This document shows, piece by piece, positions 46,703-49,578 of a stretch of DNA of 49,578 nt. Each line of letters opens with the position of its first letter. Positions within the stretch are counted from its first letter, which is position 1. The position numbers were made by a program, and so were the translations under genes. The notes beneath the pieces were generated by a model. The model saw only the letters and a list, made by a program, of their open reading frames with translations. It was not told the DNA's origin and did no database searches. This stretch comes from Myxococcales bacterium (lineage in GTDB: Bacteria > Myxococcota_A > UBA9042): the NCBI GenBank assembly GCA_009692465.1, contig SHZD01000015.1, forward strand, positions 1-49,578, written 5' to 3'.

Positions 46703-46997
46703 TTTAGCCAAGAATCAGGGCGCGCAAGCAAAAGTGGCTTGCGCGAGCACAGGGCCGCGCGCAGGCGCCAAAGGTGAATGGTCAATCCTAGACGAACTGC
46801 ATTGCCTTGCAAGTGGTGAGAGAATTGTCTTTAATATTGACGACTACGGGCGCTGGTTGCCGCGACCAGTGCGATCGTTCGGTCGCAACCGCAACCACGG
46901 CATTAATCACAAACCAATGATATCAATAGTAAAACTGTTCAGCTCCCGCGCCAGCGCCGCATGGTTGTTTGCAGGTCGCCAACGACGACGGCACTGG

Positions 46998-48368
46998 CTA
47001 GTCACCGGCGGGTACGGTGGGCGTGGCTGCTGGCGCTGACTTTTCGGCATTTTTCCAGGGCGACCGCCCCGTGGCCTTGGTGAAGGCGTGGTAGCCGACC
47101 CAACGCAGCGGTTCGGGCGGAATTCCACCGGGGCGGTACATGTAAAATGCATACTTGCGCCACGGATCGTGATTGCCCTGATACAGGTCCGCCAACACTT
47201 TGCCGGCCAGATTGGCCAGCACAATGCCATGGCCGCTGTAGCCCAGCGCGTAGTACACGTTGGCGTGGCTGCCCATGACGCCCATCGCACAGTGCCGCGC
47301 CAACGTCAGGCCGAGCGGGCCACACCAGCGATAACCGATCTCGACACCGGCCAAATCGGGAAAGTAACCGCCGAGCGACGCCTTGAGCGCGCGCCCAGCT
47401 ACGTCGTCGATGGTCACGCTGCTCGCGGTCCGATTGCCGTAGTGGTAGCCGTAGGCGTGATTGCTGCCGCCGCCAAACAAGACGCGGCGCTCGCTGTCGA
47501 CGCTGCAGTAGGCAATGCGCGCCTGATCGTCCGAAAATGCGGTTGCGCTGCCAAATGCACTGGCCAGCAGCTCGGCCGGCAGTGGTCTGGTGGCAATGAC
47601 ATGCGAGATCACCGGCAGAATTCCGGTGCGGAAATACCCCAGCCGCGGCGTATACCCGTTGGTCGCCAGCACGACAGCCTTGGCGGTGATCTGGGCGTTG
47701 GCAGTCTGCAAGTGCACGACCTTGCCCTCGGCAATGCGCGTGATCGGTGTATCCTCATAGATCGCCACGCCTTGGCCTTGCAGGACCGGCCGCAGCCCGC
47801 GAATCAGGTCGACGCCGTTGAGCACGCCCTCGGTTGGGTCCACCACCGTGCCCGCCGCCCCGCGCGCGCGCAACACCGCGTTGAGTTGGCCTGACGGAAT
47901 GAACTTGAGCGGCAAACCAAGCGCGGCCAGCTTTTCAACGCGTTGGTGGGCGTACTCAGCCTCTGCAGCGGTGGTCGACACCTTGTAGCTGCCTTCGCGG
48001 CGCATCCGCACGTTTAGACCGTGGCGGTCGATCAGCCGCTGCAAGTCGTCCATCGCTGCCGTCGTCAGTTGATGCTCGCGCACCACTTGCTGCAGATCCT
48101 CGCTGTCCGCCGCAATGCCATTGAGCATCATGCCGCCGCTGCGACCGCTGGCGCCGTTGCCCAAGCGCTTGCCTTCGAACAAGGCGATCCCCAATTGCGG
48201 CAGGCGCCGGCTCAGCTCGTAGGCGGTCGATACGCCAGTAAAGCCGCCGCCGATGATCGCGACGTCCACCTGCAGGTCGCGTGTCAGTGCTGGCGCTGGC
48301 TGGTCGGGCGCGGCACCGGCCAACCACACCGATTGATTGTCGTCAAAAGTCTGACTGCTCCACGACAC
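46998..48368 (-). CDS. FAD-dependent oxidoreductase (DAO family; gamma-glutamylputrescine-oxidase-like)
   Basis: VDVAIIGGGFTGVSTAYELS dinucleotide fold; GASGRSGGMMLNG; GYRWCGPLGLTL; YALGYSGHGIVLANLAGK. GTG start overlaps the upstream stop codon. Confidence 0.85.
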   Translation of the reverse strand: MSWSSQTFDDNQSVWLAGAAPDQPAPALTRDLQVDVAIIGGGFTGVSTAYELSRRLPQLGIALFEGKRLGNGASGRSGGMMLNGIAADSEDLQQVVREHQLTTAAMDDLQRLIDRHGLNVRMRREGSYKVSTTAAEAEYAHQRVEKLAALGLPLKFIPSGQLNAVLRARGAAGTVVDPTEGVLNGVDLIRGLRPVLQGQGVAIYEDTPITRIAEGKVVHLQTANAQITAKAVVLATNGYTPRLGYFRTGILPVISHVIATRPLPAELLASAFGSATAFSDDQARIAYCSVDSERRVLFGGGSNHAYGYHYGNRTASSVTIDDVAGRALKASLGGYFPDLAGVEIGYRWCGPLGLTLARHCAMGVMGSHANVYYALGYSGHGIVLANLAGKVLADLYQGNHDPWRKYAFYMYRPGGIPPEPLRWVGYHAFTKATGRSPWKNAEKSAPAATPTVPAGD

Positions 48369-49578
48369 TAGCTGACCCCTGGGAGAAGGCCGCCAATGCT
48401 GACTAATTTGGTCTGCAGGTTGTCGAATAGGCCTTCGCGACCGCCTTCGTGGCCGAAGCCGCTGGCCTTGCGGCCGCAAAACGGCGCTTCGGTGGCTTGG
48501 GGGGCCCACTCGTTGACGCCGACCATGCCAAAGTCCAAGCGTTCGTAGGCGTACATCGCTGCGGCCAAATCGGTGGTGAACACGTAGGCCGCTAGCCCGT
48601 AGTCCGTTTGGTTGGCTAGCGCGATCGCTTCGTCCAATTGGTCGAACGCGGTCATGCACAGCAGCGGGCCAAATACTTCATCCGCAAACGCAGGCGTGTC
48701 GCGGCTGACGTCGCCGAGCACGGTCGGCTCTAAGAAAAAACCGCGGTCACAGTCCGGCGGCCGTCTTCCACCGCTGCACAAGCGCGCGCCGCTTTGGAGC
48801 GCCTGAGCCAAAATGCCTTGTACGCGCTCGAGGTGGCGTTGACTTGCCAGCGGTCCGACCCTGACGGCGGGGTCAAAACCCAGGCCGACTTTGAGTTTGC
48901 GCGACTCCTCCACTACCACTTGCTCAAATGTTTCCATGTGCTTGCGGGCTACTAGGAACCGCTGCGGGCTCACGCATACCTGACCGGCATTGCGAAAGCG
49001 CGCTGCGACCGCTGCCTTGGCCACCGCGACCAAGTCGACGTCGGGCAGGATCAGGACCGGCGCATTGCCGCCCAATTCCAGAGACAACCGAGTCACAGTC
49101 CGCGACGCCCCGTCCATCAGCAGCCGCCCGACCGCCGTGCTGCCGGTGAAGCTGATTTTGCGCAGCGCGGGATGGTCGAGCATGGCCTGCCCCATCGCCC
49201 ACGCGTCGCCATTGACCACGGACAGCACCCCTGGCGGCAGACCGGCATCGACCAGCGCCGCGCCAAACGCCATCGCCGACAGCGGCGTCAACTCCGAAGG
49301 GCGCACCACCACCGGGCAACCCGCAGCCAGCGCCGCCGACACCGCCCGCGCCGGGTTGTAGGCCGGAAAGTTCCACGCGGTAATCACGCCGACGACCCCA
49401 ATCGGCTCGTGCAGGACCAGCATACGCCGAGTGGGCGAGCGGGCTGGGATGGTGTGCCCATAGGCCCGCTTGCCCTCTTCGGCGTAAAACTCGCAAAAGT
49501 CGGCCGCAACCAGCCATTCGCGGGTTGCATCCAGCAACGGCTTGCCACACTCATGGACCGTCACGCGGGCCAGCTCAG
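48368..49578 (-). CDS. NAD(P)-dependent aldehyde dehydrogenase (GabD/SSDH-like), 5' end outside window
   Basis: VGVITAWNFPAYNPARAVSAALAAGCPVVVRPSELTP, SFTGSTAVG, LELGGNAPVLI, NAGQVCVSPQRFLV; frame still open at the right edge. Confidence 0.92.
   Translation of the reverse strand, partial: ELARVTVHECGKPLLDATREWLVAADFCEFYAEEGKRAYGHTIPARSPTRRMLVLHEPIGVVGVITAWNFPAYNPARAVSAALAAGCPVVVRPSELTPLSAMAFGAALVDAGLPPGVLSVVNGDAWAMGQAMLDHPALRKISFTGSTAVGRLLMDGASRTVTRLSLELGGNAPVLILPDVDLVAVAKAAVAARFRNAGQVCVSPQRFLVARKHMETFEQVVVEESRKLKVGLGFDPAVRVGPLASQRHLERVQGILAQALQSGARLCSGGRRPPDCDRGFFLEPTVLGDVSRDTPAFADEVFGPLLCMTAFDQLDEAIALANQTDYGLAAYVFTTDLAAAMYAYERLDFGMVGVNEWAPQATEAPFCGRKASGFGHEGGREGLFDNLQTKLVSIGGLLPGVS

Noticed and set aside
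1-49578. Prophage, complete IS element, toxin-antitoxin, biosynthetic gene cluster, rRNA/tRNA
   Set aside because: No integrase, transposase, phage structural genes, NRPS/PKS or recognisable tRNA/rRNA sequences were found by eye; a tRNA scan would be needed to exclude a tRNA fully.

Overview
High-GC bacterial chromosome segment. Its protein repertoire (CDDGxxCT cysteine-repeat lipoproteins, MYXO-CTERM-like tail, IgGFc-binding-like lipoprotein) points to Myxococcota or a related deltaproteobacterial lineage (inference). I can support about 28 genes: a LysM/MepA-like endopeptidase (truncated by the left edge), three large Cys-rich lipoproteins (one with a C-type lectin plus fibrinogen-like region, one IgGFc-binding-like), moaA, a pilB-pilC-pilS type IV pilus set, valS (archaeal/type-2-like), an rlmN/cfr-family gene, ppk1, an active-site-degenerate ureohydrolase, alpha-glucan phosphorylase, FabG4-like reductase, DMT transporter, M15 peptidase with thrombospondin type 3 repeats, an orphan parA, hemF, a prokaryotic pentameric ligand-gated ion channel (Cys-loop receptor homologue), and a DAO/aldehyde dehydrogenase pair (truncated by the right edge). 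No tRNA, rRNA, CRISPR, phage or full IS was recognised. The most unusual content is intergenic. (1) A roughly 135-190 bp structured repeat superfamily has about 8 copies plus a remnant. It has a conserved box (GCTTGCTTTGTGGGTCGCTAAGCTCGCG) between two hairpins, the stems change sequence while keeping pairing, and one subfamily carries GGAACTGTCC/GGACAGTTCC terminal inverted repeats flanked by TTA/TA. (2) A second family of 4 copies has ~24 bp inverted ends and a covarying internal hairpin. (3) Two further palindromic elements occur once each. (4) Several 13-22 bp minisatellites lie in gaps and 5' regions, one of them expanding a lipoprotein signal peptide. A frameshifted FTP-propeptide-like gene is also evident. 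All calls are by eye; no searches or folding were run.
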